Assembly: GCA_030704225.1 (NCBI GenBank)
Contig: CP131915.1
Location: forward strand, 2,852,001-2,916,000
DNA: 64,000 nucleotides
Source of the DNA: Kosakonia sp. H02
GTDB lineage: Bacteria; Pseudomonadota; Gammaproteobacteria; Enterobacterales; Enterobacteriaceae
Direction: 5' to 3'
Below the pieces are notes generated by a model. The model worked only from the letters and a program-made list of their open reading frames with translations, searched no databases and was not told the DNA's origin. The translations under genes were made by a program, and so were the position numbers. Every line of letters starts with the position of its first letter. The stretch's first letter is position 1. Of this stretch, positions 26,240-34,961 are shown piece after piece.

Positions 26240-27112
26240 ATGAAAAAGTACTGGCTTCCCTGGCTTATCCTGTCGCCTTCGCTGCTGTTTCTGGCGCTTT
26301 TTACTTACTTTCCGCTGCTGCGTTCGGTGTATGACAGCCTGTTCGACACGCGCATGGCGAGCGACAATCCGCCGTTTGTAGGGTTAAGTAACTTCGCGCG
26401 CTTGCTGGAAGACAGCGTGTTCTGGCAATCGCTGTTCAATAATCTGGTTTATCTCCTGCTGACGGTGATCCCGGGCGTCACGCTGGCACTGCTACTGGCG
26501 GTCGCGCTGTGGGAAAACCATCGCATTAACCGCTGGCTGCGCACCGCCTTTTTCTTCCCGATGATTATCCCGATGGTCAGCGCCGCCGCGCTGTGGCTGT
26601 TCATTTTTATGCCCGGCCTCGGCATGCTCGACCATTACCTGGCGCAACTTTTCGGCCCGATGAACAACAACTGGCTGGGCCGCAGCAACAGCGCGCTGTT
26701 TGCACTGGCGCTGATTGGCGTGTGGAAATTCGCTGGCTATTACATGCTGTTCTTTCTTGCCGGTTTGCAGGGCATCCCGGCTTCCACTCGCGAAGCAGCG
26801 GTGATGGAAGGCGCGACATCAACCCAGGTCTTCTTCCGGGTGACGCTGCCGCTGCTGCGCCCGACCATCAGCTTTGTTGTCACCACGGCGCTGATCTATT
26901 CGATTACCCAAATTGATCATGTGGCGGTAATGACGCGCGGCGGGCCGGATAACGCCACTACCGTGCTGCTCTATTACATCCAGAACCTTGCCTGGGACAC
27001 CCACGATCTCGGCAAAGCGTCTGCCGCCACCTTCCTGACGCTGGTCGGGCTGTTTGTCTTTTCGTTGGTTAACCTGAAATTACTCGAAAGAGGTGCGCAC
27101 TATGAGCGTTGA
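26240..27112 (+). CDS. ABC transporter permease, UgpA-like
   Basis: A 290-residue inner-membrane permease with six predicted helices and the EAA loop EAAVMEGATSTQVFFRVTLP (about 184-203) that docks on the ATPase. It belongs to the carbohydrate CUT1 group, like UgpA. It starts a five-gene operon with a second permease, GpdQ, an ATPase and a binding protein. The link to gpdQ suggests glycerophosphodiesters or glycerol-3-phosphate as cargo rather than sugar. Order differs from E. coli ugpBAECQ. No convincing Pho box was seen upstream. Confidence 0.88.
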   Translation: MKKYWLPWLILSPSLLFLALFTYFPLLRSVYDSLFDTRMASDNPPFVGLSNFARLLEDSVFWQSLFNNLVYLLLTVIPGVTLALLLAVALWENHRINRWLRTAFFFPMIIPMVSAAALWLFIFMPGLGMLDHYLAQLFGPMNNNWLGRSNSALFALALIGVWKFAGYYMLFFLAGLQGIPASTREAAVMEGATSTQVFFRVTLPLLRPTISFVVTTALIYSITQIDHVAVMTRGGPDNATTVLLYYIQNLAWDTHDLGKASAATFLTLVGLFVFSLVNLKLLERGAHYER

Positions 27113-27989
27113 GGTTTCACCCGCCATTACCCGCACTACATCTGTGCCGCGCCCGCTGTGGCTGCGCCTGCGCCAGTCGCGCCCGGTTACCCTTGCGGTA
27201 TTGATGAGCTGCATGGCGCTGCTGTGGATTAGCCCGTTTATCTGGATGCTTTCGTCTGCTTTCAGCGCCACCACCTTTGGCGAAGAGATGGCTTCGATTT
27301 TGCCGCGCTTCCCGCTGACGCTGGATAACTTCCGCGATGCATGGCAGAGCGCCAACTGGCTGAGCCTGTACGCCAACACGCTGATTTTCTCGTTCGGCAC
27401 CTTCCTCGTGCAGCTTTTCACCATCACCACCGCCGGGTATGTCTTCGCCTGCCACGAATTTCGCGGCAAACAGACGCTGTTCATCCTGTTTCTGGTGCAG
27501 CTAATGATCATGCCGGTGGTGATGATGATCCCCAACATGCTGACACTGAAAACCTTCGGCCTGCTCAACACATTAACCGGCGTGATGATGCCCTATTTCA
27601 CCTCGGCATTCGGCGTGTTCCTGATGCGCCAGGCCTTTCTCGCCATTCCGAAAGAGATTGAAGAAGCGGCGCTGATGGAGGGTTGCCGCTGGTGGCAGGT
27701 GCTGTTCCGCGTGATGTTGCCGATGTCCTGGCCGTCAGTACTGGCCTTCGCCACTGTCAGTATTACCTACCACTGGAACGAGTATTTATGGCCGCTGATG
27801 ATGCTCAACGATCCGGACAAACAGGTGCTGACGGTCGGGCTGGTCTCCTTCGCCATGGGCGCGGAATCCGGCGGTCAGTGGGGAATGATCAGCGCCGGGA
27901 CGCTGATGGTCTGCCTGCCATTGATGATCGCGTTTATCGCTTTCCAGAAACAGTTTCTTCGAAGCTTTGGCTTCTCCGGCATTAAATAA
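27102..27989 (+). CDS. ABC transporter permease, UgpE-like
   Basis: A 295-residue second permease, again with six helices and an EAA loop (EEAALMEGCRWWQVLFRVMLP, near 187). The ATG at 27102 was chosen for the AAGAGG ribosome site; a GTG at 27093 is also in frame. It overlaps the UgpA-like gene by 11 bases, so the two halves of the channel are translated together. CUT1 family, partner of the UgpA-like protein. Confidence 0.88.
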   Translation: MSVEVSPAITRTTSVPRPLWLRLRQSRPVTLAVLMSCMALLWISPFIWMLSSAFSATTFGEEMASILPRFPLTLDNFRDAWQSANWLSLYANTLIFSFGTFLVQLFTITTAGYVFACHEFRGKQTLFILFLVQLMIMPVVMMIPNMLTLKTFGLLNTLTGVMMPYFTSAFGVFLMRQAFLAIPKEIEEAALMEGCRWWQVLFRVMLPMSWPSVLAFATVSITYHWNEYLWPLMMLNDPDKQVLTVGLVSFAMGAESGGQWGMISAGTLMVCLPLMIAFIAFQKQFLRSFGFSGIK

Positions 27990-27999
27990 GGAGGCAGTA

Positions 28000-28824
28000 A
28001 TGTTTTTAGCGCAAATTTCCGATACCCATTTCCGCAGCCAGAACGAGAAGCTGTACGGTTTTATTGATATTAACGCTGGTAATGCCGACGTGGTGTGCCA
28101 GCTAAACGCCCTGCGTGAACGCCCGGATGCAGTGGTGGTGAGCGGTGATATCGTCAACTGCGGCCGCCCGGAAGAGTACCGCGTGGCGCGCCAGATCCTC
28201 GGTAGTCTCGACTACCCGCTGTTTGTTATTCCCGGCAACCACGACGACAAAGCCCATTTTCTGGAGTACTTGCACCCGCTCTGCCCGCAGCTTGGCAGCG
28301 ATCCGCAGAACATGCGCTATGCCATTGATGACTTTGCCACCCGCCTGCTGTTTATCGACTCAAGCCTTGCCGGGGAATCCAAAGGCTGGCTGACCCGCGA
28401 GACGCTGGCCTGGCTGGAAGCGCAACTGACAGCCAGCAAAGACAAACCGACTGCCCTCTTTATGCACCACCCGCCGCTGCCGCTCGGTAACGCGCAGATG
28501 GATCGCATCGCCTGTGAAAACGGTCATCTGCTGTTAAGCCTGGTTGAGCGTTTCCCGGCGCTGACGCGTATTTTCTGCGGCCATAACCATAGCCTGACTA
28601 TGACCCAGTACCGCCAGGCGACGATTGCGACGATCCCGGCGACCGTCCATCAGGTGCCGTATTTTCATGAAGACAAGCGCCCTTATTACGACATGTCGCC
28701 GCCGTCGTGCCTGATGCACCGCCAGGTGGGCGAACAGTGGGTGAGCTATCTGCATCCGCTCTCCCATTACGCCGGCCCGTGGCTTTACAACGAGAACATC
28801 AGTTGCCCGGTGGATGAGCGCTAA
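28000..28824 (+). CDS. gpdQ: Glycerophosphodiesterase GpdQ, binuclear metallophosphoesterase
   Basis: A 274-residue cytoplasmic metallohydrolase that splits glycerol-3-phosphate from glycerophosphodiesters and also attacks other phosphate mono-, di- and some triesters. All metal ligands known for Klebsiella (Enterobacter) aerogenes GpdQ are at the same numbers: Asp8, His10, Asp50, Asn80 (GNHDD), His156, His195 and His197 (CGHNH). Length and the C-terminal NENISCPVDER also match. The ATG at 28000 has GGAGG upstream. It sits between the permease and ATPase genes of the transporter, tying import to hydrolysis. Confidence 0.95.
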   Translation: MFLAQISDTHFRSQNEKLYGFIDINAGNADVVCQLNALRERPDAVVVSGDIVNCGRPEEYRVARQILGSLDYPLFVIPGNHDDKAHFLEYLHPLCPQLGSDPQNMRYAIDDFATRLLFIDSSLAGESKGWLTRETLAWLEAQLTASKDKPTALFMHHPPLPLGNAQMDRIACENGHLLLSLVERFPALTRIFCGHNHSLTMTQYRQATIATIPATVHQVPYFHEDKRPYYDMSPPSCLMHRQVGEQWVSYLHPLSHYAGPWLYNENISCPVDER

Positions 28825-29902
28825 GACAATGTTAAGACTGAATAAGATAAGCAAAGTGTTCGACGGCAAAGCGGCGCTCAGCGCGCTGTCGCTGGATATT
28901 CGCGACGGCGAGTTTGTGGTGCTGGTTGGTCCGTCCGGCTGCGGCAAAAGCACCCTGCTGCGCCTGATTGCAGGGCTGGAGAGCGCAAGCGAAGGCGAGA
29001 TTTGGCTTGATAACGACGAGATCACCGCCCGTTCGCCGCGCGAGCGCAACTTCGCGATGATCTTCCAGAACTACGCGCTGTTTCCGCACCTTTCCGTGCG
29101 CGACAACATCACTTTCGGCATGAAAGTGCGCAACGAAGAGAAATCAAGCTGGCAGCCGCGGCTGGAAAGCGTGGCGCAGATGTTGCAACTCGACACCTTG
29201 CTGGACCGCAAACCGGCGAAGCTTTCCGGCGGCCAGCGCCAGCGCGTGGCAATGGCGCGCGCCATTGTGCGTAACCCGAAGCTGTTTTTGATGGATGAAC
29301 CGCTCTCCAACCTTGACGCGCGCCTGCGCACTGAAGTGCGCGACAGCATTATGGCGATGCATCAACAACTGAAGACCAGCACTATTTACGTTACTCATGA
29401 CCAGACCGAAGCGATGTCGATGGCCGACCGTATTGTGGTGATGAATGGCGGCCATGTGCAGCAAGTTGGCCGACCGGAGCATCTGTACGCGCACCCGGCC
29501 AACCTGTTTGTCGCAGGCTTTATTGGCTCCCCGGCCATGAACTTGCTGCTGTTACCGTGTGCGGAGGGTGAAGTGCAATTGGGCGAGCAATGCCTGCCGT
29601 TGCCTGCTCACGCCAGCCATCTGCAAGAGGTATGGCTGGGCATTCGCCCGGAGCACATTACTGATACACCCGAAGCAGGCCAGTTGATGTTGCCCGCCAC
29701 CGTGACCCAGCGGGAACTGATGGGCGCGGATTACCAGCTTCATGTCAGCACGCCAATTGGCAACCTGCGCTATATCCGCCGACACCGGGGCGATGTGCCC
29801 AATAAAGGGGACACACTCAGCGTCGGTTTTTCACCCCTTGATTGCCATCTTTTTGCTGCCCAGACGCAGCTTAACTTACACCAGGAGACAGACCATGCAT
29901 AA
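28814..29902 (+). CDS. ABC transporter ATPase, UgpC/MalK-like
   Basis: A 362-residue ATPase with Walker A GPSGCGKST (39-47), Q-loop near 85, signature LSGGQ (137-141), Walker B LFLMDEP (157-163) and H-loop His195, followed by the C-terminal TOBE/MalK-like regulatory domain (about 240-355). It energises the UgpA/UgpE-like permeases from the cytoplasm. The ATG at 28814 overlaps the gpdQ stop by 11 bases; an ATG at 28829 is a possible shorter start. Family secure; substrate inferred from gpdQ. Confidence 0.9.
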   Translation: MSAKTMLRLNKISKVFDGKAALSALSLDIRDGEFVVLVGPSGCGKSTLLRLIAGLESASEGEIWLDNDEITARSPRERNFAMIFQNYALFPHLSVRDNITFGMKVRNEEKSSWQPRLESVAQMLQLDTLLDRKPAKLSGGQRQRVAMARAIVRNPKLFLMDEPLSNLDARLRTEVRDSIMAMHQQLKTSTIYVTHDQTEAMSMADRIVVMNGGHVQQVGRPEHLYAHPANLFVAGFIGSPAMNLLLLPCAEGEVQLGEQCLPLPAHASHLQEVWLGIRPEHITDTPEAGQLMLPATVTQRELMGADYQLHVSTPIGNLRYIRRHRGDVPNKGDTLSVGFSPLDCHLFAAQTQLNLHQETDHA

Positions 29903-31217
29903 GCCTCTGCCAAATACGTTGCGAGCGCTTACTTACGGCATCACCCTTGCGATAAGCGGCACTGCTGTTGCGCAGGAGAAAATCGACTTTATGTTTCCCG
30001 CCCCGGTCGATGGCAAATTGACGATGGAGATGACACGCGTGATCAAAGCGTTTAATGATTCCCAAAAGGACGTGGAAGTGCGCGGGATTTTTACCGGCAG
30101 CTACGACACCACCAAGATGAAAGCCGAGTCTGCGCAGAAAGCGGGCCAGCCACCTGCGCTGGTGATTATGTCCGCCAACTTCACTACCGATCTGGCGCTG
30201 AAAGATGAAATCCTGCCGATGGACGAACTGTTCAAATATGGCGATAAAAAAGCGGGTGATTTCCTGCAAAGCGAGTTCTGGCCAGCGATGCGCAAAAACG
30301 CGCAGGTGACGGGTGTGACTTACGCCATTCCGTTCCATAACTCAACGCCGATCCTTTATTACAACAAAACGCTGTTCGATCAGGCGGGTATCAAGCAGCC
30401 GCCGCAGAACTGGAAAGAGTTGCTAGAAGACGCGAAAAAGCTGACCGACCAGAGCAAAGGCCAGTGGGGCATTATGCTGCCTTCAACCAACGACGATTAC
30501 GGCGGCTGGATTTTCTCGTCGCTGGTGCGCGCCAACGGCGGTAATTATTTTAATGAAAACTACCCCGGCGAGGTTTATTACAACGCGCCAACCACCATTG
30601 GCGCGCTGCGTTTCTGGCAGGAGATGATCTACAAAGACAAAGTGATGCCCTCCGGCGTGCTGAACTCTAAGCAGATCAGCGCAGCGTTTTTCTCCGGCAA
30701 AGTGGGCATGGCAATGCTGAGCACCGGCGCGCTGGGCTTTATGCGTGAAAACACCAAAGATTTCGAACTGGGTGTGGCGATGATGCCCGCGCAGGAGCAG
30801 CGCGCGGTGCCAATTGGTGGTGCCAGCCTGGTGAGTTTTAAAGGCATATCGGACGCGCAGAAAAAAGCGGCGTACCAGTTCCTGACCTACCTGGTTAGCC
30901 CAGAAGTTAACGGCGCCTGGAGCCGCTTCACTGGGTACTTCTCGCCGCGCAAAGCCTCGTACGATACGCCAGAGATGAAGGAATACCTGAAGCAAGATCC
31001 GCGCGCGGCGATTGCACTGGAACAGTTGCAGTATGCGCACCCGTGGTACTCCACTTACGAAACTGTCGCCGTACGCAAAGCAATGGAAAACCAGCTCGCC
31101 GCCGTGGTGAATGACGAAAAAGTCACCCCGGAAGCCGCCGCCGAAGCGGCACAGAAAGAGGCGGACACGCTGATGAAACCGTACGTTGAAAAAACCGCGT
31201 TGCAGGCGGTGAAATAA
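29895..31217 (+). CDS. ABC transporter periplasmic binding protein, UgpB-like
   Basis: A 440-residue extracellular solute-binding protein of family 1 with a signal peptide (cleavage near AVAQE, about residue 26) and a two-lobed binding fold. NSTPILYYNKTLF (near 150) and GGASLVSF match conserved UgpB segments (NSSTPVLYYNK, IGGASLW). The ATG at 29895 has AGGAG upstream and overlaps the ATPase gene by 8 bases. It captures the substrate in the periplasm, probably glycerophosphodiester or glycerol-3-phosphate. It is the last gene of the operon; a GC-rich hairpin follows. Confidence 0.88.
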   Translation: MHKPLPNTLRALTYGITLAISGTAVAQEKIDFMFPAPVDGKLTMEMTRVIKAFNDSQKDVEVRGIFTGSYDTTKMKAESAQKAGQPPALVIMSANFTTDLALKDEILPMDELFKYGDKKAGDFLQSEFWPAMRKNAQVTGVTYAIPFHNSTPILYYNKTLFDQAGIKQPPQNWKELLEDAKKLTDQSKGQWGIMLPSTNDDYGGWIFSSLVRANGGNYFNENYPGEVYYNAPTTIGALRFWQEMIYKDKVMPSGVLNSKQISAAFFSGKVGMAMLSTGALGFMRENTKDFELGVAMMPAQEQRAVPIGGASLVSFKGISDAQKKAAYQFLTYLVSPEVNGAWSRFTGYFSPRKASYDTPEMKEYLKQDPRAAIALEQLQYAHPWYSTYETVAVRKAMENQLAAVVNDEKVTPEAAAEAAQKEADTLMKPYVEKTALQAVK

Positions 31218-31228
31218 TCTATGGTTGT

Positions 31229-31248
31229 GCCCCGCAGGGAAGCGGGGG
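31229..31248 (+). terminator. Hairpin after the ABC transporter operon
   Basis: CCCCGC (31230-31235) pairs with GCGGGG (31242-31247) 12 bases after the binding-protein stop. The tail GTTGT is a poor T tract, so a weak terminator. Confidence 0.5.
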
Positions 31249-31275
31249 TTGTAGCACTCGCCTTCCAGCAAATAA

Positions 31276-31989
31276 CGATATCCAACTTTTCAGATTCTTC
31301 CGGACATCTGCGTCGAGACCCTGCCGTTTTTACAGGTATATGATGACGCAGCGAAAGACCTGGCGGAAGCGATTACGCTTATTGGTATTAATACCGTCTT
31401 TGCTCTTCTTTTGCGTAGGAAACCAGATGACGTTTTTAATACTCACTATAGAGGGTTTAAAGTTCCACCTTTCACCCGCAAACGTGCGACAGCAATGAAT
31501 TTACCGAGGAATACCCACCCTGGATGGCGTTATCGCCCCAGGCTGATATTCACCAACAAATACCCCGCAGGCGATGCTATGACATATCCTTCTGGGGATA
31601 TCGTTATCGGCAGAAACTTTAATCGGGCAGAGAAAACGGCAAAAGAAGCAGCACATGATGTTCTGGAAGCTATTTACCATGAAAAAGTGCATCAGTTTAT
31701 CGCACCAAAATTTTACCTATTAAGGGAAGCCAGAGTAGCTCTTCGTAGTGGCGGTTATACCAAATCTTATATCCTTCGCTACCTTGAAGAAGCACTCGCT
31801 GAAACCATCGCATTATTACGGGCAAATGGCGTTTCCCCACGGTATGTTTTGCAAGGTTTTCGGTTCCCTCTTGGCAATGCATACCAAATAACATACACAG
31901 CACTACGGCACGAAGCCGCAGGTATCTTGCTGGGTCCGGTCACAGTCAGTGGATCGATGTATAACGTTTACTATGGTATTCAACAATGA
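31276..31989 (+). pseudogene. 5'-truncated polymorphic toxin with HExxH metallopeptidase-like domain
   Basis: The frame is open from 31276 and its first part (LPFLQVYDDAAKDLAEAITL, then NTVFALLLRR) looks like the linker before a toxin domain in Rhs, PAAR or other polymorphic toxins, but no ATG occurs until 31495. The likeliest reading is a toxin tail that has lost its delivery domain. The C-terminal part has HEKVH (31678-31692), an HExxH zinc motif, with a possible third ligand in YLEEALAE. Codon use and AT content differ from the neighbours, suggesting transfer. A small gene overlaps its end by 4 bases, as toxin and immunity genes do. The exact toxin family was not recognised. Confidence 0.6.
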
Positions 31990-32261
31990 TCGATGAACAA
32001 AAAGCATTAGCGGCAGCCAAAGCCTATGCAGATAAAAACTTCGAAAATTGCTGGGACGAGGCATACCATGAGGCTTCGCTTGTGGAAATCGACAATGTGC
32101 AATACTGGGAAATCGATACCAATATTGCACCGCCACTTGATGCACCATTCAATGAGCAATTCTTCCCGTCACCGATTAAATACTACGTTAATCCTGAAAC
32201 CGGGGAGTGCATTGGTTACAAAGGCCACCGACATAAAAAAATTTATACTCGCGGACGCTAA
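31986..32261 (+). CDS. Candidate immunity protein for the HExxH toxin
   Basis: A 91-residue acidic cytoplasmic protein (no signal, no membrane helix) starting in the ATGA overlap with the toxin gene. The C-terminal part YYVNPETGECIGYKGHR resembles small immunity-like or PepSY-like proteins found after toxin genes. Function is inferred from position, size and coupling only. It ends 14 bases before a convergent gene. Confidence 0.5.
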   Translation: MIDEQKALAAAKAYADKNFENCWDEAYHEASLVEIDNVQYWEIDTNIAPPLDAPFNEQFFPSPIKYYVNPETGECIGYKGHRHKKIYTRGR

Positions 32262-32275
32262 CTCTCAGTAAGCAC

Positions 32276-32734
32276 TCACCAACTTAACAAAGTCATTCTT
32301 AACGTTGCTTGCCGGATTTTAGGGTCATAGTAGAGCGAAAACGAATCTGCACCTGGCTCATTCGCTTTAACCCACTCTTCCGCGCCCGTTCCTGGGCGCG
32401 GGTCTCGTTGGTAACCTATGCTTTTCAGGTATTCCCGCAGCGCGTCCACATTGCTGGCATTGTCAAAGATGATGCTATTGGTTGAGGGGTAGCCGTCGCC
32501 GTTGTGGAATTCAAAATGATAATTTGCGGTGATGCGCGGCGCTTGCGCAATCGCCTTTTGCGTCAGTGAATGGTAATTCCACAGATTTTGCTCGGTATAA
32601 ACCGTGGTTTCGCCAAGGCCGGAGAGCGTCAGCCAAAGCAAAAAGAACAGTACCAGACCTAAGGAGACGATAAATACTATTCCCCACTTCAGCACGCTGA
32701 ATATGAACGCCGCCGATTTGCTGATGTTGCGCAT
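32276..32734 (-). CDS. Hypothetical membrane-anchored protein
   Basis: A 152-residue protein with one N-terminal membrane helix (about 13-36) and a periplasmic domain that I do not recognise. GGGAG lies 7 bases before the ATG, so it is likely a real gene. It stands on the minus strand between the toxin/immunity pair and the MFS gene. A second membrane-bound immunity protein is one possibility, without direct evidence. Confidence 0.6.
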   Translation of the reverse strand: MRNISKSAAFIFSVLKWGIVFIVSLGLVLFFLLWLTLSGLGETTVYTEQNLWNYHSLTQKAIAQAPRITANYHFEFHNGDGYPSTNSIIFDNASNVDALREYLKSIGYQRDPRPGTGAEEWVKANEPGADSFSLYYDPKIRQATLRMTLLSW

Positions 32735-32862
32735 GAGCCACTCCCTTTCATCCTTGAGCGTTATTGCACCTTTAACTATGCATTAAACCTTTAATGCCTG
32801 CTTTCAGGTGCAACAATTAAACACGCGCTCCCCGCATCATTAGCTCCAGCCCCTGCCAACGG

Positions 32863-33978
32863 TCATGACGATACTGCGGGCGTATAAAACACCATCGCCC
32901 CCGCCAGCAAAGAGAAGGTAATCAGCGCCAGCGCGGCTCCGGCTTGCGCATAAAGCACGCCAAAAAGCATGGAGCCAGCGACCTGCCCGGCGGCCAGCAT
33001 AAAAAAGACCACGCCAACGCCGGAAGCCGGGGCGGCAGGCGTGGCCCCGGCACCGCCCACCAACAACACGCCGGAGAGCGTGATATAGCCAATGCCGCAC
33101 AGCGCAACGGCCGGGAAAAGCCACCAGGAAAACGCATGGCTGACGGCTATCAATACCAGTGGAGCGGCCATAAAGAGCAGCGAAAGGCGGTAAACCTGCC
33201 GCATGCCGATATAACGCGCAACGGGACCGGTGAGCGCACCGAGGATCCCCGCCCCGCCGCAGACCAGCCATAAGATGCTGATAAGCTTATCTGTCACATG
33301 AGCATGCTGGCTCAACACATCCGGGCCAAAACTCCACCATGCCGCGCTGGCCATTCCACTAATAAAGGCGATGATCGCCAGGCGAATGACCCGACGCTGA
33401 AACACGCTTTCATGCCGCTGGGTTTGCTTACTGGTTTCCTGCGGCAGATAACGCCACACCGGCACCAGGCTCAGCAGCGCGATAACGGCGAAAACAATAC
33501 AAGCGGTGCGCCAGGGCAAAAACAGCAGCAGCGGCACGGAGAGAATGATCCCTGCCCCGGTACCGGCGTTAATGATGGTGTTCACCTGCGTCTGACGCTG
33601 CGCGGTAATCGCCTGGCTGACCGCGTCAGCGAGAGAAGGCGAAGCAAGCCCGGCGCTTAGCCCGGCGATAAACAACCCGACGGCCAGGAACAGAGGGGAT
33701 GCGGCAACGGCGAGCACCAGCAGGCCAGCCATGGCACAGAGCGCGGAAACCGTGGCCGGGAGTCGGGGGCCGTAGCGTTTGCTGAGCAGGGAGGCGAGCG
33801 TTACCGACAGGCAATAGGCGGCAAAACTACAGGCCGAAAGCATGCCTGCCAGACGCGAGCTGAACGGCACATCCTGTGAAACGGCGGGCAGCATTAATCC
33901 CCACGAGAAACGCGCCAGGCCGTAGGAAACCGCAATCAGCGAGAAGCCTGTAACAGCAAGCGAGAAGGATGTTTTCAT
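32863..33978 (-). CDS. MFS transporter (YbfB/YjiJ-like)
   Basis: A 371-residue polytopic protein with about twelve hydrophobic segments and an MFS-type loop (SKRYGPRLP) between helices 2 and 3. It begins in a 4-base ATGA overlap with the end of the TetR gene upstream, so the pair forms a repressor-transporter operon. The substrate is unknown; drug or metabolite efflux is the usual role of such pairs. Length is slightly short for MFS (about 390-400), with a short C-terminal tail. Confidence 0.85.
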   Translation of the reverse strand: MKTSFSLAVTGFSLIAVSYGLARFSWGLMLPAVSQDVPFSSRLAGMLSACSFAAYCLSVTLASLLSKRYGPRLPATVSALCAMAGLLVLAVAASPLFLAVGLFIAGLSAGLASPSLADAVSQAITAQRQTQVNTIINAGTGAGIILSVPLLLFLPWRTACIVFAVIALLSLVPVWRYLPQETSKQTQRHESVFQRRVIRLAIIAFISGMASAAWWSFGPDVLSQHAHVTDKLISILWLVCGGAGILGALTGPVARYIGMRQVYRLSLLFMAAPLVLIAVSHAFSWWLFPAVALCGIGYITLSGVLLVGGAGATPAAPASGVGVVFFMLAAGQVAGSMLFGVLYAQAGAALALITFSLLAGAMVFYTPAVSS

Positions 33979-34496
33979 CGCGCCTCCTGGCGGGCAATTA
34001 ACATTGCCGCAGCTTCACCGGCACGATGGGCAGATTGCGGGCCGACAATCAGCGCGGAGGTAATAGCGCCTTCGAACAACATCCAGACCGCATCTGCCAG
34101 TGCGGCGTTGTTAACGCAGGCGGCGATGTATTCGCGCAGCGCATAGCGAAAACCGAGCGCCAGCGCCGACAGCCGAACGTTTTCCTGGGCGTATTCGCCC
34201 CAGGCTTTGAGAAAGAAGCAACCGTCCGTCCCGTACTCTTCCATCCATTTGCCCAGTACGGTGAAAAGCGTATCGATAGCCTGCGGGTGATCCGGCTTTT
34301 GCAGATCGGCAAAAAACCGCTGCTGGCGCGCCTGCATCACTGCCTCGGTGAGCTGCTCTCGGGACGGAAAGTGACGATAAAGCGTGCGCGTTGAAACGCC
34401 CGCCTCACGACAGATGCGGTCAGTGCTAGTGGCGTGAAAGCCGTTGCTATAGAACAGCCGCTCGGCGGCCTGAATGATATCTTGTCGTTTTTGCAT
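33975..34496 (-). CDS. TetR-family regulator of the MFS transporter
   Basis: A 173-residue TetR-type repressor with the helix-turn-helix ATSTDRICREAGVSTRTLYRHFPSRE split over about 23-48 and a variable ligand domain. It is translated just ahead of, and overlaps, the MFS gene. A 22-base palindrome lies 8 bases upstream of its start, so it likely represses the operon until an inducer binds. Confidence 0.88.
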   Translation of the reverse strand: MQKRQDIIQAAERLFYSNGFHATSTDRICREAGVSTRTLYRHFPSREQLTEAVMQARQQRFFADLQKPDHPQAIDTLFTVLGKWMEEYGTDGCFFLKAWGEYAQENVRLSALALGFRYALREYIAACVNNAALADAVWMLFEGAITSALIVGPQSAHRAGEAAAMLIARQEAR

Positions 34497-34503
34497 AGTT
34501 AAA

Positions 34504-34525
34504 AAGTAAACCGATCGTTTTACTT
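34504..34525. promoter_or_regulatory. TetR-type operator upstream of the tetR-mfs operon
   Basis: AAGTAAA (34504-34510) and TTTACTT (34519-34525) flank the palindromic core CGATCG (34512-34517); only one centre pair fails to match. It sits directly before the regulator gene and is a strong candidate operator. Confidence 0.7.
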
Positions 34526-34572
34526 ATGCAAAAAAATGCGTGAAGTTTTTGTGCGGGCAAGGCATACCGGCA

Positions 34573-34956
34573 TTACGGAGCAAGCGTGAGGTTCCCCTGA
34601 GCATCGGCTGCCAGCGTGAATCGGGTGGTGATCAAATAGGCATCGCCTTTAACGGGCACGACGTTCCAATAAAAAGCGTATTTTTCCCCTGCATTGAAGG
34701 TTGTGCTAAATACCGGCAGACACCCACCCGCAGGGATATAGCGTGGTTTATCCGGAAAGACCTCGAAACGCGTTCTTTCGTCACTGGAATGGATTTCAAC
34801 CGAGACCATTTTTTCACCGGGTTTCATGATAGAGACTGCGCATATGTCGTTGTTTTTCACAAATGCCGATGTCGCGATATGAGGTGTCATTTTGTCAAGA
34901 AAACCAATACAGCCCGTTAACATAAAGATTACTGTAAATAACGCGCCTGTTCTCAT
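34573..34956 (-). CDS. Putative T6SS immunity periplasmic lipoprotein
   Basis: A 127-residue lipoprotein with lipobox MLTGC (Cys16) and a small beta-rich periplasmic domain. The pattern (DICAVSIMKPGEK, then PRYIPAGGCLPVF) resembles a family usually annotated as type VI secretion immunity lipoproteins, as I recall it. It lies 5 bases downstream of a metallopeptidase-like gene in the same direction, as an immunity gene would. A periplasmic site suggests the paired toxin attacks from that side. Confidence 0.6.
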   Translation of the reverse strand: MRTGALFTVIFMLTGCIGFLDKMTPHIATSAFVKNNDICAVSIMKPGEKMVSVEIHSSDERTRFEVFPDKPRYIPAGGCLPVFSTTFNAGEKYAFYWNVVPVKGDAYLITTRFTLAADAQGNLTLAP

Positions 34957-34961
34957 TATGC

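Noticed and set aside
31437..31456. A stretch resembling the T7 phage promoter (TAATACTCACTATAG followed by AGGG)
   Set aside because: It lacks three bases of the T7 consensus, so the contact spacing is wrong, and it lies inside the toxin coding frame where it is explained by the codons.
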